A stretch of 64,000 nucleotides of DNA from Aphidius gifuensis. Taxonomy: Eukaryota; Arthropoda; Insecta; Hymenoptera; Braconidae. The DNA lies in NCBI RefSeq assembly GCF_014905175.1, contig NC_057789.1:19794555-19858554 (forward strand). Direction: 5' to 3'. A program made the translations under genes and the position numbers. The notes beneath the pieces are model-generated. The model was not told where the DNA came from. It saw only the letters and a program-made list of their open reading frames with translations, and did not search any database. Each line of letters opens with the position of its first letter. The stretch's first letter is position 1. Positions 46,601-54,631 of this stretch are shown here, in pieces.

Positions 46601-47018
46601 GTCGTATGGCGATGGCAGCGAAGGGTTCTCCTCCTCCACCATGTGATACGACTCTCATATTATTGCCAAGCCCTTTGACTTCTCCGCGGAGTGTGTATGG
46701 TTCTTGAATAAGGGCCACATCCACTCGTCCAGTATCAAGCTCCATTCTAATTTCCTCCATAGCCGTTTTTCCCCTGCCAGCATTAATTTGCATAATGCGG
46801 AGGGTACTTGGTTTTGGGTTATGATTTCTGTTTACGTGCCCTAGGTTCTTCCACCCAGAATGCTGAGGTGAAGAGTTGTCCTGTAGGCTAGCCTTTTTAA
46901 TATATTCGAGGTGCACTTGGGGATCTGCGGTACAGTCCGCTACGATAACTCTCAAGTGCCGAGTTACCAAATCCGAGGCTTTACGTATATTTGTGTTCTG
47001 CATTGTAGGTATAATCAA
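43647..47018 (-). CDS. R1-clade non-LTR retrotransposon ORF2 (endonuclease-RT)
   Basis: A 1123-residue uninterrupted frame. Residues about 74-296 are an AP-like endonuclease (MQINAGRGKTA, LIQEPYT, AADANAKS, DSDH). The RT spans about 535-830, with SYRPICLLPILGKWLEK, AFDISGAFDNVWW, GCPQGSILGP and YADD at 757-760. The C-terminus has a CxC...TPDHILRNC zinc motif. There is no RNase H domain, consistent with the R1/TRAS group. The product nicks target DNA and primes reverse transcription there. Intactness suggests a young copy. No ORF1 (CCHC gag-like) frame was found upstream, so it may be 5'-truncated or use a separate ORF1. The first residues before the endonuclease are probably the real N-terminus, because the Met at 47018 has no better alternative. 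Confidence 0.9.
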   Translation of the reverse strand: MIIPTMQNTNIRKASDLVTRHLRVIVADCTADPQVHLEYIKKASLQDNSSPQHSGWKNLGHVNRNHNPKPSTLRIMQINAGRGKTAMEEIRMELDTGRVDVALIQEPYTLRGEVKGLGNNMRVVSHGGGGEPFAAIAIRRKDLDILAIGQLCSENFACASVTGTFGSIYLISAYFRCSKADKKELIAPHLDELENILRTLEGKKVLVAADANAKSTKWWSKATDKRGEALEEAIASHNLEIVNKPGQQYTRVHNGQKTNIDVTLVTQDLSNNIASWMVKDDIVDSDHNVLETVLKFESKKPSIRKVPRNKSLTHSTPERFNLDKANWRKFQLKLANIKGPLSNAKIMSAKDVETYAKQLENIILQAAEKSIPRRGQVIRRVPWWNVELSKLKRKTYRMRRMAQNTRAHNHESLEIKYRAQNANYKNLIRKTKREWQQKLATKLGNENPWGEIYKVSTKKVKTQQVLSTIKKGDESSLDWKETANILLNTLIPDDSNMNETSTHEATKRRAEANISNILAPSFTAKEIATTLFDLKNNKAPGRDKIETEMIKKSWGCLSKEFHDLFNGCLKYATFPEVWKTGLLVVLKKSPEKEASDPKSYRPICLLPILGKWLEKLISKRLRPVLDDVRYSSPRQYGFKAEKCTDDAIVHLKNIVKNSKDKYVMAIAFDISGAFDNVWWPSIIANLNIRKCPLNILNLVRSYLSERKIQMLASHGIAQKQVSKGCPQGSILGPEFWDLIFDEILTTLEAESIKCLAYADDLVILIGGNSRKALEEQGHKAVGILSNWCKDQKMSLATHKTNLILLKGKLDKERPPRVFVDNIKIQSSTTIRYLGVNISEKLKVNDHVQITTEKALSIFKGISRVAKADWGLKQRTLNILYRGLYVPIVTYAAASWHDCLEYKDKLALTKNQREVLIFITKAYKTVSTDALQVIAGQLPIDLQVTKKALEYNIRKNIAFEYENTIFNSLSDKKDQAKAKNILENIVLDVWQKQWEKSQNGRITYSYFPSVKSRYFSKEEYNHYTVQFLSGHGDFQWKLHSRGQTKTATCGCGFREETPDHILRNCTLYNEERTTLIDKALEKGFTWPVQPSDLVSSNLSGAFNIFTKSVLKKKQLEKSQKLGII

Positions 47019-47464
47019 GTTTTACAGGTGCATAATAACCGAGCGTAAACAGTGTTCATTGCAATTAATGAGCCGATTCGTGATATTTCGAGAGTACACA
47101 TGACCTGTCTTGGTCTTAAATTAAGGATCCATGACAGGCATGTACGCAAACAGTTTCATTTTCTTGTGAGCAATGCTATTTTGTTGTTATTTTGCCTCGT
47201 TTTCACTTGTTTCTTGGACTTTTTCAAAGAGGTCCACAAGCTAGCGCTGCATAGCATGGTCACATTTTTGTTCTTGCCCGTGCAAGAGGTGTTTATATAT
47301 TGAAATAGAGGCTACCCACGGGCACTTGGAGTGTTCGTCATGATATACTATAGGTTTATAGTACTTCATTACTTTTCACGAACTTCCAGTGTTGGTAGTC
47401 TCAGGCCAACGGACTCAGTCATCGAAGTCACCTTCTCGAATTGGTCTCTCCCGCCACCCCTTGT

Positions 47465-47498
47465 CACCGCATCAAGAGACAATTAAATTCCCGCGGTG
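47465..47498. other. Covarying stem-loop, copy 2
   Basis: CACCGC pairs with GCGGTG; the loop has ATCAAGAGACAATTAAATTCC. Confidence 0.5.
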
Positions 47499-47567
47499 TA
47501 AAAACCAGGAGCGGAAGCCACCCATTCGTTCGTGTGTACCTCCGTTATGGTTCCTCTATCACTATAA

Positions 47568-47601
47568 GTACCGCATAAGAGACAATTAAATTCCCGCGGA
47601 G
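47568..47601. other. Covarying stem-loop, copy 3
   Basis: CCGC pairs with GCGG; the outer bases TA and AG do not pair. The loop has AAGAGACAATTAAATTCC. Confidence 0.45.
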
Positions 47602-47879
47602 GAATAGGAACAGAGGGATTCTCGTTGGTCATAATATTATGCTCGTCACTAATACGATGACGGTGCATTTGCATCAAAGCGTTATGATGCTCTGTCACTT
47701 CAAGTAATTCGAACAGATTGATTTTCTTGCTGTTCTCTTTTAGTGACATGATGTAAAATATGACTTTTAGCCTTAGGAATCCCTAATGGTTTGACCTAAG
47801 TTTCCAACTCTCACGTGCGGTTATCTGCGGACGTTTTCAATTATTTTACATCTTTGTAGCCCTCCTCTCCCTCCAGAGG

Positions 47880-47913
47880 TACCGCATATAGAGACATTTC
47901 GGATCCCGCGGAG
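47880..47913. other. Covarying stem-loop, copy 4
   Basis: TACCGC with GCGGAG, giving four pairs. The loop differs most from the others (TTTCGGATCC). Confidence 0.4.
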
Positions 47914-48019
47914 TTTCTGTAGGAAGAGGATAGCCCACCATTCTAATCGTGCGCTCAACTAACGGACTCGGTCAACGAAAACGAAGACTCGGTCGAATAA
48001 ACCTTCCCCATTTCCTCGG

Positions 48020-48054
48020 TACTGCATAATGAGACAATTATATTCTCGCAGTGT
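48020..48054. other. Covarying stem-loop, copy 5
   Basis: ACTGC pairs with GCAGT. Relative to copy 2 a C-G pair has become T-A with both partners changed. Confidence 0.5.
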
Positions 48055-48124
48055 ATAGATCAAGGAATCAGAGAGTGCCTACTCGCTCGTGCGTTTCTGC
48101 TTATGACTCCTCTCTCCCCATAAG

Positions 48125-48158
48125 TATCGCATAAAGAGACTATTATGTTCCCGCGAAA
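48125..48158. other. Covarying stem-loop, copy 6
   Basis: TCGC pairs with GCGA. Relative to copy 3 a different C-G pair has become T-A with both partners changed. Confidence 0.5.
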
Positions 48159-48221
<63 letters not shown>

Positions 48222-48250
48222 ATTGGCTACCTTAAGAGAGTCTTAACAGT

Positions 48251-48447
48251 CAACGAGTCTATACAGTCATTTTTTTACTGTAATATATAATCGGATAATT
48301 ATCGTTAATGAACCGATAACCATCTACGAATAAACTAAGTTTAAATAACCGCCAACGACCACCAACAAACCCTAAATAAAGTATGAGTAAACCATAAATG
48401 GTGACCCAAAAGAGTTGGTTTCTGGTTAGTTTTTTAGTTAGTTATTT
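48251..48447. other. Short AT-rich spacer
   Basis: No gene or named repeat. Confidence 0.4.
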
Positions 48448-49168
48448 TGTTCCGGGTCGAACCACAGATGTCTGTCAGTCCCAGACTGACCAGATTTTAC
48501 TTCTTTTTATTTTTAAATAAAACTACAATAAAATTCAGTATTTTTTAATATTACTCGGTTTTTTATGGCTACTTCGTGAAACGACAAAATTTAGAATAAC
48601 ATGTGACTAACAATTTTGTTTTATATTTTTTCTAAAATACTTTAAACAACGATTTAATTTATGTACTTTTTTAATAGCTTTTTAACAAACTCGAATATTC
48701 CCACACATGGTCAGCTAATGCATAGATTTTTTGAGTAAAAATCACGTAGCAAATAAAACTATAAACTCAAGTTTCTCTTTGGTAATATTATAACATATTT
48801 TCTAACACATATTATTTGTCAAGAATTAGAGAAAATCTAACATCTATCAAGCAACTGCACTAACGTATTTTCGATACACAGAATGATCGTAAAATCGACA
48901 ATAAAAAAGTAAATTTATAACTATTTAAAATAAAATAAATTCATGAAAACGTCTTGGACTTTCCAGTCGTAAAATCTATATTTTTTGTTTACACGAGGTA
49001 CTTTTATGCCACCCTTTGGAACACACAAGGCCCAATTTTATATCTAAAAATCCCTCCACCTACACATAGATTTTTACCCTCTCTTGAACTAATTTTTGAC
49101 CAATTAAAACTAATTTTTTAACTAAGTATACACCCATTTTTTGGACTTGACAAATTTCAACAAACTGA
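48448..49168 (+). repeat. Truncated BEL/Pao LTR, plus orientation
   Basis: It begins TGTTCCGGGTCGAACCAC, the reverse complement of the LTR end at 22848. It follows that LTR, with moderate divergence, to about the TTCAACAAACTGA region equivalent to 22130. The outer third of the LTR is missing. The break joins directly to the integrase fragment of the Polinton-like block, so the LTR was cut or the junction rearranged. It is an older copy than 21.78-29.29 kb. Confidence 0.85.
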
Positions 49169-49169
49169 A

Positions 49170-49356
49170 CTTATTGATGGTATGTTTTATGAAGTTGAAT
49201 TGTCTCCAGTTAACAAAAACATTAAAGAAAGTGTATTTAAAATCAAATAAAATTCTAAAAACACGTGGTAAAGGCAAGCGAAAAGAATATTTCGTACACT
49301 GACTGGATTGGCCATTGAAATTTGATAGCTGGATTCTTGCAAGTAATCTACAATGA
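49170..49356 (+). pseudogene. Polinton-type integrase, C-terminal chromodomain fragment
   Basis: A short stretch reads like the tail of a Polinton/Maverick integrase: GMFYEVELSPVNK, then in another frame KILKTRGKGKRKEYFVH and LKFDSWILASNLQ. A frameshift lies near 49245 and a TGA at about 49311, just before the Trp-rich part. The chromodomain-like segment helps choose the insertion site in this family. The catalytic core is absent, removed at the LTR junction. Confidence 0.65.
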
Positions 49357-50137
49357 ATATCGACTGAAATTTTTACCTCACACTTGTTAGTAACAAAAGT
49401 ACTGAATTTTATCCTAATAATAATGCATCAGAATTGAGTATACAACTACCGCGTGCAATCAATTTGAAGGGTGAGTGGGTTGTTGGCCTCTGTGATATAA
49501 ATATACCTATCGGTTTTTTACATATATATCCTCAAGAAGGTTGTATAGGTGCTGATGTAACACAGTCTGGGGGTATTACGATATTTTCAGCTCATGGTGT
49601 ATATCAAAATACTGAAGCAATAATTAATGCCTTGAATGGAGATAAAATAGTGAATCAACATTTTGAATTGAAATTTAATTCTCACACACGTTTTACCAGT
49701 ATAAAAAAAATTTGTGGAGAAACCTGTGCTTCACATTCAATAACATTAACAAAAAAATTGGCAGATATTCTAGGCTTTAATTACATAGAGTGTGGATTAT
49801 TATTTTCCAAAAAAATTGTTCTATGTGTAAGTGAAAAACCAGCAGTTTGTTAAGAGCATTGCCAAACTTATTGTATGTTTATTGTGATATTTGTTCACCA
49901 TATATTATGAGTGATAAAAATAAAAAAGTTTTAAGAATTGTATCTTTTGATAGTAATAAATATAGTTAGTATAAGTATGGTGGGAATTATAATGTGAATT
50001 TCCAACCTTATTATTTACCAGTAATTCAACAGTTTTTTCAAACAATATCATGTATTATAAAAGATTCTAATGACCACATAGTCTTATTTGGGGATGACCC
50101 TTTGACCATGATGGTTTATTTTCAAAAAATTGATTAA
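49353..50137 (+). pseudogene. Penton-like minor capsid protein of a Polinton-type element
   Basis: The ATG at 49353 overlaps the integrase stop. The first 140 residues show the family's N-terminal pattern: FYLTLVSNKS, then LPRAINLKGEW and VGLCDINIP. A TGA at 49365-49367 interrupts codon 5. The frame ends at 49853, but the C-terminal half continues in another frame (LLYVYCDICSPY, LPVIQQFF) to 50137 with a TAG at 49967. A single-jelly-roll vertex protein is the likely role, based on similarity and position rather than alignment. Only two bases separate it from the next gene. Confidence 0.6.
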
Positions 50138-50139
50138 TT

Positions 50140-50717
50140 ATGTCAATGTATTTAAAGTATTATGATAATCAAGTCGGTGGTGGTGTAACAACCCATCAAC
50201 GTCAATACATTACTTATAACCAGCGAGGAAACGGTGTTGGGGGTTTTCTCAAGGGATTGTATAGAACAGTAAACCCTATACTACAAAGAGTAGCTAGACC
50301 TGTTGATGAAGAGCTGTGGCAGGCTGGAGTTTTTGTATTGGATGATGTACTGACCCATAAATCTGATTTAAAAAAATCATTAGAGACACGATTAAAAGAA
50401 TCTGGACATCGACTCAAACGTAAAGCGGTCGATAAGTTAGAAACATTGTGGAATTACCGTGCAGTAGTCATAAGAAAAAGCGACGTCGAAAGAATACTCA
50501 AAAAGGCTCTGGTATAAATAAACAAAAGGGGGCGATGAAGAAAAAACGTAATCAGAAAGGTAGTGGCTGCCCACGTGTCAAGAAGCAAAAATCTCGTTCT
50601 AGAGTCCAGAAAGGTGGTGGTTAAAAAAAGAGGAAAAATATAAAGAAAAATAATAATAAAAGAAAAAGATCAATAAAAAAGAAAAATAAACGTAACGTGT
50701 ACGATATTTTTCCTTAA
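50140..50717 (+). pseudogene. pVI-like / basic core protein of a Polinton-type element
   Basis: The ATG at 50140 opens a 125-residue frame. After a short N-terminus comes a Gly-rich amphipathic segment (GVGGFLKGLYRTVNPIL) and VARPVDEELWQAGVFVLDDV, which is typical of the small virion protein preceding the major capsid gene. The frame ends at 50517. A Lys/Arg-rich tail continues in another frame to 50717 (after a TAA at about 50622) and ends with DIFP. The protein probably binds DNA or membranes during entry. At least one frameshift and one stop make it non-functional. Confidence 0.55.
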
Positions 50718-50723
50718 ATAACC

Positions 50724-52032
50724 ATGTCTTTTTTACATAATAATTCGTGTGAGTGTTCAAAGTCGGAGCTTGACTTATTTACAATACCTCCAACGCAAAC
50801 AATAATCGAAGTTTCTACATGGGCTCATTACAATCCTATCAGTACAATGAGTGATGATTCACAAATCGAGTTTCATGTACCAGGAACAAGTGAGGAATAC
50901 ATAGACTTACCACATACACTGTTAAAAATTTGTGCTAAAATTGTGGATAAAGATGGGGCATCAGGGACGCAGTAGGGCCGGTCAATTTAACCCTGCACAG
51001 TCTTTTTCAAAAAGTTGATGTATTATTTAACCAAAAATTAGTATCAGCTTTAAATAGTACATATCCCTACAAAGCATACATTAAAACAATACTCAATTAT
51101 GGATTTGATGCAACAAATAGTCATCTCCAACTAGCATTATGGTACCCTGATACCCCTGGGCGTATGAATACAAATACTGTTGCGACTGCAGTTGCAAAAA
51201 ATGGAGGCTTAGTGGCACGATGTGCTCATACTAATGCCGGGCAACAATCTGAGATGATTGGTCATTTACATTTGGATGTATTTAACCAGGAAAAATTTTT
51301 ATTGAATGCGATTGAAATGAAAATTAATCTCACACGGTCAAAACAAGAATTTTGTTTAATGGATGCCTCAAGAGACAAGGATTATAAAATACAAATATTA
51401 GAAGCATCATTGATTGTACGTCGAGTCAAGCTAAATCCTCATATTATGATTGCTCATGCAAAAGCCCTAGCAAAAACGACGGCTGAATATCTACTTACTA
51501 GAGTTGAGATTAAGAGTTTTTTACTTACCGCAGGAATTCTTGATAATTGTCTTGGCAATATTATTATTGGTACTTTGCCTAAGCGAGTTGTTATCGGATT
51601 TGTTGATAACAGGGGCTTCAATGGTAATAGGGGCCATAACCCATTCCACTTTCAACATTTCAATATAAATTTTTTATGTCTCTACATTGATGATAAAAAA
51701 ATACCTGGAAAACCGTTGCAGCCTACATTTTCCGATAATATATTTGATGCTGAGGCATATCATACACTTTTTTCTGGTACTGGCATCCATTTTGGGGACC
51801 ATGGCATGCAAATAGATAGAAATAGCTATAGAAAACGTCATTCGCTTTTAACTTAACACCAGATCTTTCCGCACATAGTGCTGGTCATTGAAACTTAATT
51901 AAGAGTGGTAGCCTACGTATTGAAGTACGCTTCAGTGAAGCTTCGGCCTAAGTCGTTAATTGTCTTGTTTATGCCGAATATGATATTGAAATAGACTCCA
52001 TCCGTCGAGTTATAATGGATTATAGTAATTAA
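50724..52032 (+). pseudogene. Major capsid protein (double jelly roll) of a Polinton-type element
   Basis: The ATG at 50724 opens MSFLHNNSCECSKSELDLF, then PPTQTIIEVSTW and IEFHVPGTSEEYIDL, the hallmark N-terminus of Polinton/adintovirus hexon-type proteins. The reading shifts frame near 50972 (after VDKDGASGT), continues to 51856 with LNPHIM and FDAEAYHTLFSGTGIHF, then shifts again near 51850. The tail (LTPDLSAH, LRIEVRF, VNCLVYAEYD) ends at 52032, with stops inside. Full length would be typical at about 430 residues. It would have formed the icosahedral shell. Strong identification; clearly dead. Confidence 0.8.
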
Positions 52033-52098
52033 ATATAAAAAGAGTGAAAGAAAAAATATATATTCGTCTAAGCAGCGCGAGATAGCGTAATTCATCTA

Positions 52099-52560
52099 AT
52101 GGATACTTAACAGCTAGCTCGAGCATTACCGTATACAGATATTTCTGTTGGAGAAATTTATCCTGTCGACAAATTACCTTTTGTCTGGACAAAGCCGTGT
52201 GCAATAATTGCAAATACAGACAATCATAATCAACCAGGATCTCATTGGGTCGCATTATTTATCGATTATTTTGGCTATGGAATATACTTCGATAGTTTTG
52301 GACAAAGACCTACCGACCCCCGCTTCAGCTATGTTCTTAGAAGAAACACTGTCTTTTACGAGTATAATTATAAAAGGCTTCAAGATTTTTCGTCTAATGT
52401 GTGTGGTTGCTATTGCATTGTTGTTCTACATTGGTTTTCCAATGGCGGAAATCTTTCGAGTTTCCAACGGCTGTTTGGAGACGATACTAAACTCAACGAC
52501 AATACTATAATGACAATGTATAAAAAACTGATTCAAAAAAAAAAAAAAATTTGTGAGCCA
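52099..52560 (+). pseudogene. Adenain-like cysteine protease of a Polinton-type element
   Basis: From the ATG at 52099 the frame meets TAA at codon 4 (52108-52110) and is then open through the domain. The catalytic His is in GSHWVALFID, followed by Asp in YFDSFG, Gln in RLQDFSSN and Cys in VCGCYC. This is the C5/Ulp1-type arrangement used to mature adenovirus and Polinton capsids. Beyond about 52540 (a poly-Lys codon run) the frame passes into unrelated repeat DNA. Apart from the early stop the active-site set is complete, so the decay is recent or the true start lies downstream. Confidence 0.8.
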
Positions 52561-52599
52561 TCTAGACTCGCGGGTTTATTATGTGTAAACATCTTCGGC

Positions 52600-53620
52600 G
52601 TGTTTCTACGAAAAATTCCTACGAATATCTCGAATAGTTTTCAAGTTATAATATTTTTTAAAATTTCGATATATCGATTTTTTTTTATTTATTCATTTAA
52701 TAATGGAAGTCGATTAAACTCATCAAGGAGAAAAAAAAATCAAATACAATTTTTTGATCGCGCGAATAGTTTTCGAATTATCGATATCTTTCTAATGTTA
52801 ATGATAATTTTTTTCATAATTGATAATATAATAGAGCTAAGTAAAAAAATAAAGCTAAGTAAAAAATATAGCTAAGTAAAAAATATAGCTAAGTAAAAAA
52901 TATAGCTAAGTAAAAAATATAGCTAAGTTGAAAATATAGCTGGTAAAATTATGTAGATATTGTGTGTTTGGCTATAAATATAGCTAAGTAAAAAATATAG
53001 CTAAGTAAAAAACCTAGCGACCAAGTAAAAAAAACTTGGATATATTCATTATTTTCGAAAAAAAAATATATATTCGTGCTTAACAATACGCGACAATCAA
53101 TAATTAGCAGTTTTTTTGAAAAAAAAAAACAAAAATTTCGACTTTTTTTTTTTGAGAAAAAAAAATTGTATACATTTTAAAAAAAATATCGATAATTTGA
53201 TAACTATTCGAGATATAAAAATTTTTATTGGGCTTTTTTTTTAGCTTGGCGAGTTTTATCGATTGCCTTTATTAATATTAAAAAAAATATATCGAAATAT
53301 ATAAGTTATTATAACTCGAAAACTATTCGCGATATCGAATTTTTTTATGTTGACTTTTTTTTTTACTTGACGAGATTCATTGATGGCCATTATTAAATTC
53401 GAGAATTGATCATTATTTCAATAACTACACGATTTATAACCGATAAATAGCCGTTTTTTCCATATTTCAACTCCATTTTTAACCACTGCGCATTCGTAGG
53501 AATTTTTTCCGTATTTTTCCCGTAATCGTGAGAAAATTTTCTATAAAACCGAATAAAACATGTTGTCTCGGTTATGATAATATCTTCTGAAATTCTTCTG
53601 TACAAATAATAATTTTCTCT
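52600..53620. repeat. Left inverted arm of the 53-64 kb region
   Basis: 53368-53580 is the reverse complement of about 63630-63842 at roughly 85% by eye (landmarks GAGAAAATTTTCTATAAAACC and CCATTTTTAACCACTG). Further left, modules with GGCAATCGATAAAACTC- and AAATTTCGATATAT-like words correspond to 63843-64000. Within 52835-53025 sits a run of AGCTAAGTAAAAAATAT units, the satellite of 20-21 kb in opposite orientation. Confidence 0.65.
52835..53025. repeat. AGCTAAGTAAAAAAT satellite patch
   Basis: Eight or so units of AGCTAAGTAAAAAATAT are interrupted once by TGTAGATATTGTGTGTTTGG. The interruption and units match, reversed, the repeats of 20000-20770. Confidence 0.75.
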
Positions 53621-54060
53621 TTCAAACTAACACATCAGTCATCAATGTCTATTTCTCTTTTTTTAAAACATAAAATTAGTCAATATTATAAATAAATTAT
53701 TATTGTATAATAATTCAATATTATGTTTTGTATTTAGGAAATATTATTTTATATAAACAATAATAATAGGTATATTAATCTTGTAAATGAAAAATACTTG
53801 CATATGCATGTATATATATATGTACAATATGAACTTTACTTCGCCTAACAAATGCAAGTATAACTAATAAATACAAATAAAATACTTGTATATTAATATA
53901 TACAACGGCGCATATATATATATAATAATAAATAAATTAAATATATAAATACGCGCATTTAAATTCATCTATACTACAGAACGGCTGATGGTAACGGTTA
54001 CCGACCGATTACCATGGTGCTGCAAGGCGCAATGTAGACTGAGGGTGCGAACTCACGACA
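53621..54060. other. AT-rich spacer
   Basis: ATATATA simple sequence around 53800-53950 and no gene. Confidence 0.4.
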
Positions 54061-54064
54061 CGCA

Positions 54065-54340
54065 AAAGTTTGCGTTTTTACATGGCTGCCATAATTCTAA
54101 ACATGGCGCCTCCGTGATTTAATCCACCCGCTCGACAATGTTTAATTCACACGCGCGTTTAAATCACTCGAAATTACTATATATTGCCAAAATATCACTG
54201 AAAAATGTAGTTGTGTGTAATGTGTGTGTAGTGTATCTAGTATTCAAAGCTTGGATCATGGAGGCGCCATGTTTAAAATTACGGCAGCCATGTTTAGAAT
54301 TATGGCAGCCATGTAAAAATGCAAACAGAAAATGGATTCC
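54065..54340. mobile_element. Short foldback with CATGGCGCC and GGCAGCCATG motifs
   Basis: TTTTTACATGGCTGCCATAA and AACATGGCGCCTCC on the left are mirrored by GGAGGCGCCATGTTT and TTATGGCAGCCATGTAAAAA on the right. The right arm has the GGCAGCCATGTTT unit twice. Confidence 0.7.
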
Positions 54341-54631
54341 TGCCCAGATCCGTTACCGGATCTGACGTCTAAACTCTATGTTTTTTCCTTTTACTCTAAC
54401 CCAACCCGCGCCTAAAGATGTTTACACATCAAAAATATATTTAAAAAATAAAAGTTTTCATTTTCTCCAAGGTAGTGGTGCAACTGTACAACATTCTTAT
54501 TGTAAATTTCGCTGAATGAAGAAATAAATAAAATAAATTGTTTTTTTGTTTGAATTATTCCCTCTCCTTGATTTTTAAAATATATATATATATATAAAGA
54601 AAATTTTAGAATAGATGTTTAGTTTAAAAAA
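54341..54631. other. Upstream region of the IAP pseudogene
   Basis: AT-rich sequence with a TATATATATATATAAAG run at 54582-54599, about 35-50 bp before the ATG at 54632, that could have been a TATA element. No gene. Confidence 0.35.

Larger units (their letters stand above)
43231..47100 (-). mobile_element. R1-type non-LTR element, approximate extent
   Basis: The ORF2 frame plus a left flank with tandem repeats that looks like 3' UTR. Exact ends are uncertain: no poly-A tail or target duplication was identified. Copies of one stem-loop lie on both sides (43232 and 47465 onward), so the element may sit within an older repeat or carry it in its UTRs. Confidence 0.5.
47019..48250. repeat. Duplicated block with covarying stem-loops
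   Basis: Two related stretches (about 47395-47640 and 47935-48215) share ACGGACTCGGTCAACGAA-like and CGTTCGTGTG-like sequence. Each contains two stem-loops. One more lies at 47880. The region is richer in GC than average. A minus-strand frame (47483-47749) crosses two stem-loops but is not kept open in the paralogous block. Confidence 0.6.

Noticed and set aside
47483..47749. An 88-residue minus-strand frame with a CLLC motif
   Set aside because: The CLLC comes from a stem-loop repeat, and the paralogous block at 47.9-48.2 kb has a length change that breaks the frame.
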